DNA of 64,000 nucleotides from Rhodobiaceae bacterium UBA7804 (lineage in GTDB: Bacteria; Pseudomonadota; Alphaproteobacteria; Parvibaculales; Parvibaculaceae), in assembly GCA_002480495.1 (NCBI GenBank), contig DLCG01000024.1, forward strand, positions 17,313 through 81,312. Direction: 5' to 3'. The translations under genes were made by a program, and so were the position numbers. How positions within the stretch are numbered: position 1 is the stretch's first letter; every line of letters begins with the position of its first letter. A model generated the notes under the pieces. The model was not told the origin of the DNA. It ran no database searches and was given only the letters and a program-made list of their open reading frames with translations. Below, in pieces: positions 31,548 to 40,323 of this stretch.

Positions 31548-32396
31548 ATGGGGGGGCGATTGGTCTTGAAAACGAAGAATGCAGGTATCCGAATGAAAGC
31601 GAGCGTGTCCGTTTCGCGAGTTGGCCGATTTCCGAAAGGGTCCGGCAAGCGTGCCCTCACAGTTGCGAGGCAGATTGTCGACGACATTGAGCAGCAAGGT
31701 GCCGAGGTCGGAGATCGCTTGCCACCGGAACAGGAGATGCTCTTACGGTATGGCGTGGCCCGCGCGACTTTGCGGGAGGCGCTCAGGTTTCTGGAACTGC
31801 AGGGCATCATTTTTCTGCGGCCCGGCCCCGGCGGCGGGCCGGTTGTTCAGGAGCCTCGACCGAAAGATTTTGCCAGTACAATGGCGTTGCTGCTGCAGTT
31901 TCTCGGCACCACATTCCGTTCGCTGATTGAAGTGAGGCAAGCGGTCGGCCCGACCATGGCGGCGCTTGCGGCGGAGCGTGCGTCCGATGAGGATATCGAC
32001 AAGCTGAATACCTCATTGGCCACTTTGAAGACGCTGTCCGTATCTTGCGACTCCTATGCGGAGGAGAACAGGCGTTTCCACGACGTGCTTGCGTGGGCGT
32101 CTGGCAATCCCTTGATCGGATTTCTGATCAGTTCGCTTCACAACATTACGAATGCGTCGGAAGTCGGCATAACTTACACCGAAGGTGAGCGTGATTATCA
32201 GATCAAGGCGTACGGACGGCTTCTCAAGGCGATTGAAGATCGCAATCCGGACCTCGCCTTCACCGAAATGTCCCGGTTCATAAGCCGATCCGACAAGTAT
32301 CTGGAATCTCGTCATCCCGACATCATGTCCAAGATCGTGCGTTGGCAGGATGTGGACGACCTGAGCGTGCCGCGGGTTCCCCGACGGAAACGCTAG
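31548..32396 (+). CDS. GntR-family (FadR/FCD subfamily) transcriptional regulator
   Basis: 282 residues from the first ATG; an internal ATG at 31593 is an equally good start and would give 267. The N-terminal winged helix-turn-helix is VGDRLPPEQEMLLRYGVARATLREALRFLELQGIIFLRPGPGGG (about 53-96). The C-terminal all-helical FCD ligand domain (about 115-255) has the metal-site pattern of VEVRQAVGP, ENRRFHDVLAWASGNPL and later His/Asn residues. It is likely to sense a pathway acid or acyl-CoA. Candidate operators of one type lie just upstream (31471), downstream before the next gene (32460) and elsewhere in the island. Confidence 0.87.
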   Translation: MGGRLVLKTKNAGIRMKASVSVSRVGRFPKGSGKRALTVARQIVDDIEQQGAEVGDRLPPEQEMLLRYGVARATLREALRFLELQGIIFLRPGPGGGPVVQEPRPKDFASTMALLLQFLGTTFRSLIEVRQAVGPTMAALAAERASDEDIDKLNTSLATLKTLSVSCDSYAEENRRFHDVLAWASGNPLIGFLISSLHNITNASEVGITYTEGERDYQIKAYGRLLKAIEDRNPDLAFTEMSRFISRSDKYLESRHPDIMSKIVRWQDVDDLSVPRVPRRKR

Positions 32397-32459
32397 GCGA
32401 GTGCTAGCGATTTCGATGTCGTTTTTTGCGGCACTTGCGCCGGTCCTTGGGCGTCGCTA

Positions 32460-32475
32460 ATTTATGATCATAAAT
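32460..32475. promoter_or_regulatory. Perfect 16-bp palindrome ATTTATGATCATAAAT (candidate GntR operator)
   Basis: A perfect palindrome 36 bp upstream of the nitronate-monooxygenase-like gene and 63 bp after the GntR gene. It is AT-rich in a GC-rich region, which makes it stand out. Near copies occur at 40252-40267 and 31471-31486. Confidence 0.6.
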
Positions 32476-32511
32476 AACGCGGCCGATGAAGTCGCCCATG
32501 GGAGGTTAGCT

Positions 32512-33645
32512 ATGACTCTGCATAGCCGAGTATGTGATATTCTGGGAATCAAATACCCGATTTTGCTGGCCGGTATGGGCGGCGCGAGCGTTCCACGGCT
32601 TGCGGCGGCGGTATCGAATGCGGGTGGCCTCGGTGTGCTTGGTGCGGCTGCTTGTTCTCCCGATCAGCTACGCGAATGGATTCGGGAAACGCGATCGTTG
32701 ACGGACAAACCATTTGGTGTAGACACCCTGCTGCCAGCCTCCGTGCGCAGGGAAGCCTACAAAGGCAAGGCGGGTCCGTCTCCGATGGATATGCTGCCTG
32801 AGTACCAAAAATTCGCGCAAGATTTTCTGAAGAAGGAAAACATACCGCCGCTGAAATCCAGGGCGCGGGAATCCGAGGAAGCTCACCGGTCGTCCAAATC
32901 GAGCGCGCCGTTGTTTTCGAAAGAATTCTTCGAAGCGCAAATGGAAGTCGTTGTTGAGGAACGGGTTCCTGTCTATGCGGCGGGTCTCGGCAATCCGGGA
33001 CCCTGGCTTGATCGGCTCCACGCCAACGGCACCAAGGTGATGGCAGTCGTCGGCGCCGTAAAGCATGCCCTGCAGGTGGTCAATTCCGGCATCGATCTGA
33101 TCGTTGCGCAAGGTCATGACGGGGGCGGGCATAACTCGCCCATCGGAACGATGGCGCTCATCCCGCAGGTTGTCGATGCGGTTGCGGGTCGCATTCCCGT
33201 GCTCGGCGCGGGCGGCATTTCCGACGGGCGCGGGATCGCGGCTGCAATGATGCTCGGCGCCGAAGGTGCCTGGATCGGTACGGCGTTTCTCGCGACCGAC
33301 GAGGCGGGCATCGAGGACTTCCAGAAGGAAGCGATCGTCGAGTCGGGTGACGGTGACACACTTGTTTCGCGAACGGTCACCGGAAAGCCGGCCCGGATCA
33401 TTCGCAACAAGTGGTCCGAGGCTTTTGTCGAGGCGGGTCTGGAGCCGTTGCCCATGCCCTTCCAGCCCATGGTTGCGATGCCGGTTCTGGCGGCGGCGGC
33501 GGCGGTAAAGCGGAAAGACATCGCTCCCGGTTTCGCAGGGCAGGGCATGGGCCTCATTCACAAGGTAAAGCCGGCTGCGGAAGTCATGGCCGATCTCGTG
33601 AAAAGCGCCGAGAGCTCGTTGAGCAGTGCAAACGCCTATCTGTAA
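32512..33645 (+). CDS. Nitronate monooxygenase-like flavoprotein (2-nitropropane dioxygenase family)
   Basis: 377 residues, TIM-barrel FMN enzyme. YPILLAGMGGASVPRLAAAVSNAGGLGVLGAA (about 13-43), QGHDGGGHNS (about 205, with the catalytic-site His), PVLGAGGISDGRGIAAAMMLGAEGAWIGTAFLATDE (about 229-265, FMN phosphate site) define the family. Members in lipid clusters are often annotated nitronate monooxygenase but may be enoyl reductases or other FMN oxidoreductases. Start 32512 is set by GGGAGG; the longer frame contains the operator. The following thioesterase gene is 52 bp away. Confidence 0.82.
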   Translation: MTLHSRVCDILGIKYPILLAGMGGASVPRLAAAVSNAGGLGVLGAAACSPDQLREWIRETRSLTDKPFGVDTLLPASVRREAYKGKAGPSPMDMLPEYQKFAQDFLKKENIPPLKSRARESEEAHRSSKSSAPLFSKEFFEAQMEVVVEERVPVYAAGLGNPGPWLDRLHANGTKVMAVVGAVKHALQVVNSGIDLIVAQGHDGGGHNSPIGTMALIPQVVDAVAGRIPVLGAGGISDGRGIAAAMMLGAEGAWIGTAFLATDEAGIEDFQKEAIVESGDGDTLVSRTVTGKPARIIRNKWSEAFVEAGLEPLPMPFQPMVAMPVLAAAAAVKRKDIAPGFAGQGMGLIHKVKPAAEVMADLVKSAESSLSSANAYL

Positions 33646-33697
33646 GCCTCGGCTGCGCGCCCTGGGGATCATTTATTGAAGGTTCGGAGAAAACGAA

Positions 33698-34144
33698 ATG
33701 ACAATCGTTGCAAAACTGCCGGAGTTCAACCAGGAGATCGCAGAGGGTTTCATAAACGCCAGCAATTCAATGAAAGGGTTGCCCGAATTTCTGGGGGTCC
33801 GCATCACGCATATCGAGCCGGGCAAGCTCACTGCCGAGATGGAAGTTTCCGACCGGCTGTTGACGCCGATCGGAAACATGCATGGTGGGGTGCTGGCTGC
33901 GATGTGCGACCATGTTCTCGGCTGCGTTTGCTATCCGCATATGCGGAAAGGACAGTGGGCGGCCACGACGGAATTCAAGCTCAATCTGCTGGCGCCGGTA
34001 TCGTCGGGCAAGGTGACAGCAGTGGCTGAACTGATTGCGATGACAAAATCGACTGCGGTGGTTCGTATAGATGTGACGAACGAGGGCCGCGCCTGTTGTG
34101 CGGCCCAAGGCACCGTTCTCATTCGCGATCCAAAGCCCGCTTAG
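33698..34144 (+). CDS. PaaI-type hot-dog thioesterase
   Basis: 148 residues with one hot-dog domain: LTPIGNMHGGVLAAMCDHVLGCVCYP (about 55-80) is the Hx-G-G/acidic catalytic helix of PaaI-like acyl-CoA thioesterases, and TEFKLNLLAPVSSGKVTAVAELI (about 92-114) the following strands. It would free CoA from dead-end ring or side-chain thioesters. Same operon as the nitronate-monooxygenase-like gene. Confidence 0.85.
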   Translation: MTIVAKLPEFNQEIAEGFINASNSMKGLPEFLGVRITHIEPGKLTAEMEVSDRLLTPIGNMHGGVLAAMCDHVLGCVCYPHMRKGQWAATTEFKLNLLAPVSSGKVTAVAELIAMTKSTAVVRIDVTNEGRACCAAQGTVLIRDPKPA

Positions 34145-34269
34145 GCAACGCAGCTCCCCTCCCGGCGCTGCGAGGAAGATTGCTCGGCGACCGAATATGG
34201 TTTTGATGAAGTAAATTCCGGAACGATACCCACCGTTTCGTGGCGGGGATAGGAAGGGAAGCTGTTTCC

Positions 34270-35904
34270 ATGAGTTCGCTACAATCCGGCCAGACGCAAA
34301 AAAATGACGATGCCGAGGTATTCGATGCCCTCATTGTCGGAGCGGGATTCAATGGCATCTATCAGCTTCACCGCTTGCGGCAAGAAGGTTTCAAAGTGCG
34401 CCTGTTTGAGGCCGGTGCCGACATGGGGGGCATCTGGTACTGGAACTGCTATCCCGGCGCGCGGGTCGATTCTCATGTCCCGATTTATGAATTTTCGATC
34501 GAGGAATTATGGCGCGACTGGAACTGGACCGAGAGGTTTCCGGCTTGGGACGAGCTGCGCCGCTACTTCCACTACGTCGACAAAAAACTCGATCTCAGCC
34601 GTGACATAAGATTTGGCACGCGCGTCAGCGCGGCGGAATTCGACGAAGCGCGCGATCAATGGGTCATCCGCACGACCGATGGCGCCGTCGTGCGCGCCCG
34701 GTTCTTTATCCTTTGCACAGGTTTTGCGTCGAAACCCTATATTCCGAACTACAAGGGTCTTGAAAGCTTCGCGGGAGAATCATTTCACACGGGATTGTGG
34801 CCCCAGGAAGGCGCCAGTTTCACGGGCAAGCGGGTTGGCGTCGTGGGAACCGGAGCGAGCGGCGTTCAGGTGGTACAGGAAGCCAGCAAGGATGCGGCAC
34901 ATCTGACGGTGTTCCAGCGCACGCCGATCCTCGCTCTGCCGATGCAGCAGCGCAAGCTCGATGTCGAGACGCAGCAGCGGATGAAGGCCGATTATCCGGA
35001 GATATTCCGTGTACGGCGGGAGACGTTTGGCGGATTCGACATCCTGAGGGACGAAAGGTCCGCGCTGGAAGTGCCGCCGGAAGAGCGCTGCGCGCTTTAT
35101 GAAAGGCTTTGGCAGAAAGGCGGCTTCCACTACTGGATTGGTGGATTTTCCGACATCCTGACGAATGAGGAAGCAAATCGTACCATGTACGATTTCTGGC
35201 GCGACAAGACCCGCGCCCGGATCAAGGATCCGGGTTTGGCCGACAAACTCGCGCCGATGGAGCCGCCACATCCCTTCGGCGTCAAGCGGCCTTCGCTGGA
35301 GCAGTGGTATTACGAAGTGTTCAATCAGGACAACGTCAGCCTGATCGATGTGCGAGAGACGCCCATCGCGGAAATAGTTCCCGAAGGCGTGCGCACGGCG
35401 GATGGTCTGGTTGAACTCGATATGCTTGTTCTGGCGACGGGATTCGACGCCGTGACCGGCGGGTTGACACAGATCGATATACGCGGGACGGGCGGTGTGA
35501 CGCTCAAGGAAAGATGGACCGAAGGCGCGCGTACTTATCTCGGTTTCGCGACGTCGGGATTCCCGAACATGCTTTTTCTTTACGGTCCGCAGAGTCCTTC
35601 CGGATTCTGCAACGGCCCGACATGTGCCGAATTGCAGGGTGAGTGGGTCGTCGGTTGCCTCAAACATATGCGCGAGAATAACAAGCGGCGGATCGAGGCG
35701 ACCGCTCAGGCGGAGGAAGAATGGACGCAGTTCCTGAACGCCATCGCCGACATGACGCTCTTTCCCCGGGCCGATTCCTGGTACATGGGTGCCAACGTTC
35801 CCGGGAAACCGCGGCAGCTTCTGAATTTCCCCGGCGTGCCCATGTATATGGACCGGTGCAATACCGCCGCGGCCAAGGATTATGAAGGATTCGTCCTGGA
35901 TTGA
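34270..35904 (+). CDS. Flavin-containing Baeyer-Villiger-type monooxygenase
   Basis: 544 residues. FAD Rossmann motif VGAGFNGIYQ (about 21), BVMO fingerprint FAGESFHTGLWP (about 165, FxGxxxHxxxWP), NADPH Rossmann motif VVGTGASGVQVV (about 185) and a downstream ATGFD. The DMGGIWYWNCYPGARVDSHV segment is standard for cyclohexanone/steroid monooxygenases. It would insert oxygen beside a ring or side-chain ketone, giving a lactone or ester for the nearby hydrolases. The start at 34270 has AGGAAGGGAAG upstream. A terminator follows. Confidence 0.88.
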   Translation: MSSLQSGQTQKNDDAEVFDALIVGAGFNGIYQLHRLRQEGFKVRLFEAGADMGGIWYWNCYPGARVDSHVPIYEFSIEELWRDWNWTERFPAWDELRRYFHYVDKKLDLSRDIRFGTRVSAAEFDEARDQWVIRTTDGAVVRARFFILCTGFASKPYIPNYKGLESFAGESFHTGLWPQEGASFTGKRVGVVGTGASGVQVVQEASKDAAHLTVFQRTPILALPMQQRKLDVETQQRMKADYPEIFRVRRETFGGFDILRDERSALEVPPEERCALYERLWQKGGFHYWIGGFSDILTNEEANRTMYDFWRDKTRARIKDPGLADKLAPMEPPHPFGVKRPSLEQWYYEVFNQDNVSLIDVRETPIAEIVPEGVRTADGLVELDMLVLATGFDAVTGGLTQIDIRGTGGVTLKERWTEGARTYLGFATSGFPNMLFLYGPQSPSGFCNGPTCAELQGEWVVGCLKHMRENNKRRIEATAQAEEEWTQFLNAIADMTLFPRADSWYMGANVPGKPRQLLNFPGVPMYMDRCNTAAAKDYEGFVLD

Positions 35905-35912
35905 TGTATCTG

Positions 35913-35935
35913 CGGCAGCCTCGCTGCCGGTTTTT
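35913..35935 (+). terminator. Rho-independent terminator after the Baeyer-Villiger monooxygenase
   Basis: CGGCAGC-CTC-GCTGCCG forms a 7-bp stem with a 3-nt loop, followed by GTTTTT. It lies 8 bases after the stop codon and separates this operon from the P450 that follows. Confidence 0.8.
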
Positions 35936-35982
35936 GGGGGAGCCTGCGGGACAAAAGCGTTTGACGCTGAATCGTCCATATG

Positions 35983-35998
35983 ATTTATTATAATGAAT
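35983..35998. promoter_or_regulatory. Candidate operator/-10 region (ATTTAT-TATA-ATGAAT) upstream of CYP153 copy 3
   Basis: Fits all 12 half-site bases of ATTYAT-N4-ATRAAT. It also contains TATAAT (35989-35994), so part of the resemblance may simply be a -10 box; no good -35 sits 16-18 bp upstream. A repressor bound here would cover the promoter of the P450-ferredoxin pair. Confidence 0.45.
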
Positions 35999-36065
35999 TA
36001 CACAAAAGATTGCATGCGCCATGACGGGGGGATGCCGCGTAGCTGTCGATCGGGAGGACGGAGAG

Positions 36066-37319
36066 ATGACGACCGACACATTGACTAGAGACCCGGCTTC
36101 GACGGTCCCGCTTTCTCAGATGGATGTCAGCGATCCAAAGCTCTTTCAAAGCGACACGATCGGGAGCTACTTCACACGGCTGCGGCGGGAAGACCCCGTC
36201 CATTATTGCCCCGAGAGCGCCTATGGCCCTTACTGGTCGGTAACGAAATTCAACGACATCATGCAGGTCGAAGTGAACCACCAGACGTTCTCCTCGGAGG
36301 CTAAACTTGGTGGTATCACCCTGCAGGACATGCAAAGCGGCGAAGCGTCGCTTGAACTTGAGATGTTCATTGCGATGGATCCGCCCAAGCATGACGCTCA
36401 GCGCAAGGCAGTCAGTCCGGCTGTCGCCCCGTCCAACCTTGTTCTGCTGGAGCCCATCATCCGCGAGCGCGCGGGGCTTATTCTCGATTCGCTTCCCGTC
36501 GGCGAGGAGATCGACTGGGTTGACCGGGTTTCCATCGAGCTTACGACGATGACGCTGGCGACACTGTTCGACTTCCCCTGGGAGGAGCGGCGCAAGCTCA
36601 CTCGCTGGTCGGATGTTGCGACCGCGACGCCGGAGACGGGCGTGGTTTCTTCGTTTGAGCAGCGCCGCGAGGAGCTCCTCGAATGTGCGCAATACTTCAA
36701 GGGCCTTTGGGACAAGCGGGCCAACGAGCCGCCGAAGCCCGATCTGATCTCGATGATGGTGCATTCGCCCGCGACGCGGGACATGCCGTATCTCGAATTT
36801 CTGGGTAACCTGATTCTCCTGATCGTCGGCGGTAACGACACCACGCGCAATTCCATCAGCGGCGGGGTGCTCGCCCTTAATCAGAACCCGGCCGAATACC
36901 GCAAGCTCATGGCCGATCCAGGCCTCATCCCGAAAATGATCCCCGAGATCATCCGCTGGCAGACGCCGCTGACGCATATGCGTCGGACGGCACTCATGGA
37001 CGCCGAAATCGGTGGCAAGAAGATCAGAAAGGGCGACAAAGTCGTTATGTGGTACCTCTCGGGAAACCGGGACGACGAGGTAATTGACCGCCCGAACGAG
37101 TTCATTATCGACCGCCCGAATTCCCGTCACCATCTTTCCTTCGGTTTCGGCGTCCATCGCTGCATGGGGAACCGCGTGGCGGAGTTGCAGTTGCGCATCA
37201 TCTGGGAAGAAATCCTGAAGCGTTTCAGCAAGGTGGAGGTCGTCGGCGCGCCCGAGAGAACGCTGTCCAACTTCATCCGCGGGTTTACCCGTCTGCCGGT
37301 GAAGCTGCGCGGGCATTAG
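36066..37319 (+). CDS. Cytochrome P450, CYP153-type (copy 3)
   Basis: 417 residues. I-helix GGNDTTRNS, EIIRWQTPLTHMRR, heme loop FGFGVHRCMGNR with Cys366. It is more divergent from copies 1 and 2 than they are from each other, and nearest to classic alkane CYP153 in the C-terminal half (FSKVEVVGAPERTLSNFIRGF). Start 36066 follows GGAGGACGGAGAG; an upstream in-frame start at 36021 is less likely. A ferredoxin gene follows 86 bp downstream, so this is the copy with its own electron carrier. Confidence 0.9.
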   Translation: MTTDTLTRDPASTVPLSQMDVSDPKLFQSDTIGSYFTRLRREDPVHYCPESAYGPYWSVTKFNDIMQVEVNHQTFSSEAKLGGITLQDMQSGEASLELEMFIAMDPPKHDAQRKAVSPAVAPSNLVLLEPIIRERAGLILDSLPVGEEIDWVDRVSIELTTMTLATLFDFPWEERRKLTRWSDVATATPETGVVSSFEQRREELLECAQYFKGLWDKRANEPPKPDLISMMVHSPATRDMPYLEFLGNLILLIVGGNDTTRNSISGGVLALNQNPAEYRKLMADPGLIPKMIPEIIRWQTPLTHMRRTALMDAEIGGKKIRKGDKVVMWYLSGNRDDEVIDRPNEFIIDRPNSRHHLSFGFGVHRCMGNRVAELQLRIIWEEILKRFSKVEVVGAPERTLSNFIRGFTRLPVKLRGH

Positions 37320-37405
37320 TTCGCGACGGAGCGGCGCCCCCGATTCATCGCGAAAACGAACGCTCCACTCGCCGTTTCATCCAGCATGATCGAAAAGAGA
37401 AAAAT

Positions 37406-37732
37406 ATGCCCACAGTCATTTTCATCGAGCCGGACGGCGCTGAATATCCTATCGCGGTCAAGAGTGGCACGACTGCGAGGGACGCCGCGGTCAACAACGG
37501 TGTGCCGGGCATCGACGGCGATTGCGGGGGCGAATGCGCCTGCGCGACCTGCCATGTGCATGTCGATGCCGCGTGGATGTCCCGGGCCGGCATGGCCGAG
37601 CCGGGCGGCATGGAAGCCAACTTGCTACAATTTGCCGAAGGTTCGACGGAAAACAGCCGCCTTGCTTGCCAGATCACAATGACCGACGATCTCGACGGTC
37701 TCATGTTGAGAATACCCGACGGTCAGCACTAG
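37406..37732 (+). CDS. [2Fe-2S] ferredoxin (adrenodoxin/putidaredoxin type), P450 redox partner
   Basis: 108 residues. Cluster ligands follow C-x5-C-x2-C-x(about 36)-C: DCGGECACATCHVHVD (about 39-54) and RLACQIT (about 91). The length and GECACATCHV pattern are those of vertebrate-type ferredoxins that feed CYP153 and P450cam. It should serve the upstream P450 and perhaps all three copies. No ferredoxin reductase is in the window. Confidence 0.9.
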   Translation: MPTVIFIEPDGAEYPIAVKSGTTARDAAVNNGVPGIDGDCGGECACATCHVHVDAAWMSRAGMAEPGGMEANLLQFAEGSTENSRLACQITMTDDLDGLMLRIPDGQH

Positions 37733-37949
37733 TCGCAGTCGGCGTGCGGATTTCGAGGTTCCTCCCCCGATCCTCCCCTTGAAAGACGGGCGTCGACTGC
37801 CCCTTGGGTCGAGATAGATCTCCTCCGACCCAAACCTCGTCTTCGTGCTGATCCCGAAAGTCGGCAGCGTTGGGACGCTGAATCAACCGAAATCATTTGC
37901 CTTCGACGGCGCCGCTCTTCCCGGGTGTCAGCATAACAGCGCTGTCGTC

Positions 37950-38200
37950 ATCTTTTCCGGCCTGCGAAGTTCGTTTATTTCGTGAGGGTTCGATCTTGCG
38001 GGCCATGCGTTCGATCTTGAGCGAGGAGAGGCGCTCGCCATCGCTGCACTGTCCCGGCAATTTCCAGACCGGCTCATCGAGCATGCATCCCTGTGATCGG
38101 AGAGATGCATCGGCGCATCCGGCTTTCCACGCCGCCAGATCGCCGTTACCAAGGCATCGACGACAAGCCGGGTCGTCGCCTGGTTTTCAGATCAGACCGC
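37950..38200 (-). mobile_element. IS3-family orfB remnant (transposase C-terminal part)
   Basis: On the reverse strand TRLVVDALVTAIWRRGKPDAPMHLSD is followed directly by RDACSMSRSGNCRDSAAM and, in another frame, SSLKIERMARKIEPS. These are consecutive blocks of IS3 OrfB (integrase core). The GSQYTS block is deleted, the usual NxWDNAxMESFF is altered (CRDSAAMAS), and the frame is broken. Both ends are missing. The flanking 37733-37950 stretch shows no gene. It marks an old insertion between the ferredoxin and the LLM gene. Confidence 0.7.
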
Positions 38201-38225
38201 CACGAGGCTTCCAGAAGCGGACGCG

Positions 38226-39314
38226 TCAAGCCACCTTGCGTTTGCTGCTCTTTCTCAGGGCCGGTATGACGTGTCTGGCAAACGAACGCATGCTTTCGGC
38301 TGCTTCCTCGTAGCTCATGCCACCGAAAAGGAAGCAGGGATTGATGTCGAATTCGCCCAGAAGCGATTTGCGATATTCGAACTTCTCGACGATTTCCTTG
38401 GGCGTCCCCCAGGCCGTGACATCGAGGTAGGTCTTGGCCATTCCATCCTTGCCGAGCGCGCGAATGGCGTCGACGGCCTGGGCGTAGGACTCGTAGCCCT
38501 TGGCGTTCTTAAAATGCTCGCCGGCCAGTTCATAGTGATCGAGTACCGAAAGCAGATAGTTGGTCACATATTTCTGTCCCAACTCCTTCGCGCGAGCAGG
38601 ATCGGTGTCGCAATAGGTGAAGTCGCATATCATGATCGGCGGTGCGTCTTCGCCATGCTGCGCCTTGTACGCAGCCTTGTATTCCTTGACGGCCTCGGCC
38701 TGAGCTTCCCACGGCTTTTGAGCAAAGATCACCATCCGCGCGCCAGCCTTCGCGCACTGAAGAACGGATTCCGGCGACATGGCGACCTGATAGATGCGCC
38801 CCTTGAAGGAGCCGCGCGGATTGGGACGGATTTCTATCCGCTTCTGCGGATAGAAGGGGCCGCTTCCTTCGATGAAGCCGGTCTCGAGAGCGTCTATAAT
38901 CATCGGGCTTGCTTCATCGAAGCGTTGGCGGGCTTCGTCCATGTTCACGCCCATGCCGTCATATTCCTTGCGCGCCAGACCGCGCCCCATCCCGAAGAGC
39001 GTTCGGCCTTGGCAAAGGTGATCCAGCAGGACGACCTTTTCCGCGATCCGAACGGGCACATTCCAGGGAAGGATGACAGCGCCGGTGCCCAACTTGATGC
39101 GTTTGGTGCGCGCCGCCATGTAACTCAGGAACTGGGTGTTGTCGGGACAAAACGAATAGTCCTCGAAATGATGCTCGACGGGCCACAATGCGTCAAAGCC
39201 GAGTTCTTCCGCCAAAAGCCCGAGACGGATCTCCTCGTCATAGACCTGGCCGTCGGTTACGCCAGAGTTGGCTCTGTCGAAATTCTGAAAAACCATCTGA
39301 ATGCCGAACTGCAT
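38226..39314 (-). CDS. Luciferase-like (LLM class) flavin-dependent oxidoreductase
   Basis: 362 residues, TIM-barrel F420/FMN-type. LGFDALWPVEHHFEDYSFCPDN (about 38-59, with the HH pair), AARTKRIKLGTGAVILPWNVPVRIAEKVVLLDHLCQGR and FGMGRGLARKEYDGMGV (about 107-123) are typical of bacterial luciferase alpha-like monooxygenases. The reaction could be a Baeyer-Villiger or hydroxylation step and needs a reduced-flavin supply. Two basic clusters (KSSKRKVA) end the protein. It is followed on the same strand by the IS3 remnant and preceded by an enoyl-CoA hydratase gene 39 bp upstream, so these two form an operon. Confidence 0.85.
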   Translation of the reverse strand: MQFGIQMVFQNFDRANSGVTDGQVYDEEIRLGLLAEELGFDALWPVEHHFEDYSFCPDNTQFLSYMAARTKRIKLGTGAVILPWNVPVRIAEKVVLLDHLCQGRTLFGMGRGLARKEYDGMGVNMDEARQRFDEASPMIIDALETGFIEGSGPFYPQKRIEIRPNPRGSFKGRIYQVAMSPESVLQCAKAGARMVIFAQKPWEAQAEAVKEYKAAYKAQHGEDAPPIMICDFTYCDTDPARAKELGQKYVTNYLLSVLDHYELAGEHFKNAKGYESYAQAVDAIRALGKDGMAKTYLDVTAWGTPKEIVEKFEYRKSLLGEFDINPCFLFGGMSYEEAAESMRSFARHVIPALRKSSKRKVA

Positions 39315-39353
39315 CGGAACGTCTCCCCGTGGTAATGATTTCGGTTTCTTGCT

Positions 39354-40166
39354 TCAACGGCCCTTATAGTTTGGCTTGCGCTTCTCCATGAATGCCTTGG
39401 GCCCCTCGCGGGCATCCTCGGTCTTGAACACGGGGGCTGCGAAGCGCGACTCCATACCCATCGCCTCGCTCTCGGGGCGTCCCAGACATTCGCGGGCGGA
39501 TTTGCGAATCGCCTGAACGGCGATCGGCCCATTCGCGGCGATCTTCTCCGCGAGTTCGAATGCCGCGTCGAGCACCTGCTTCTGGGGGACGACACGATTC
39601 AGGAATCCCAGATCGTAGGCCTCCTGCGCGCTGATCAGGTCGCCGGTGAGCAGCAGTTCCATCGCCCTTGCATAAGGTATCTGGCGCGGAAGACGCACCG
39701 TTGAGCCGCCGCCCGGAAAAATCGCCCATTTGACCTCCTGCACGCCGAGCTTTGCCGTATCCGCGGCGATACGCATGTCGGTTCCTTGTGCCAGCTCCAT
39801 CCCGCCTGCGACGGCAAAGCCGTTGATCGCGGCGATGACCGGCTTTGTCACATCGAATGTGCGCAACAAGCCGTTGGCCAGGATATTCGGATCATCCAGA
39901 ATTTTCTGGTCCCATTCGTTTTGCGGTTTGCGTGCGCCACTTATGAGCGGGATGAGCTGCCCGAGATCCGCGCCTGAACAAAACGCCTTGTCTCCGGCGC
40001 CGGTGACGATGGCGACGCGGATATTCGCGTCATCGCGCACTTCTTTCCAATGACCGGCAAGCCGGACCAACATTTCCGGACTGAACGAGTTACGTGCTTC
40101 CGGGCGGTTGAGCGTGATCAGCGCGATATGACCCCTTTTTTCGAGCAGGGCCGGTTCCATCGTCAT
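39354..40166 (-). CDS. Enoyl-CoA hydratase (complete catalytic pair)
   Basis: 270 residues. FCSGADLGQLI gives the oxyanion hole, and both catalytic Glu positions are filled: GGMELAQGTD and LGVQEVKWAIFPGGG. In contrast to the other two non-BadI crotonases of the island it therefore looks like a true hydratase. It contains an insert (about 75-105, ISGARKPQNEWDQKILDD) compared with short hydratases. Start 40166 follows GGGAGA. Divergent from the amidohydrolase gene. Confidence 0.82.
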   Translation of the reverse strand: MTMEPALLEKRGHIALITLNRPEARNSFSPEMLVRLAGHWKEVRDDANIRVAIVTGAGDKAFCSGADLGQLIPLISGARKPQNEWDQKILDDPNILANGLLRTFDVTKPVIAAINGFAVAGGMELAQGTDMRIAADTAKLGVQEVKWAIFPGGGSTVRLPRQIPYARAMELLLTGDLISAQEAYDLGFLNRVVPQKQVLDAAFELAEKIAANGPIAVQAIRKSARECLGRPESEAMGMESRFAAPVFKTEDAREGPKAFMEKRKPNYKGR

Positions 40167-40251
40167 GTTCGCGTCTCCCTTGAATAACAGATATGTGTTT
40201 TTGATTGCATGAATGTAATTTATCTGGACTCGGATTGTGCCGCCAGCGAAG

Positions 40252-40267
40252 ATTTATGATCAGAAAT
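40252..40267. promoter_or_regulatory. Candidate operator (ATTTAT-GATC-AGAAAT)
   Basis: One base different from the perfect palindrome at 32460-32475, including the same central GATC. It lies between the divergent hydratase (start 40166) and amidohydrolase (start 40324) genes, 56 bp from the latter. Confidence 0.55.
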
Positions 40268-40323
40268 TGTCAAATTAAAAGAGTCGCGACCTTGAAACCA
40301 AATGCGACGCTGGGAGAGAGACA

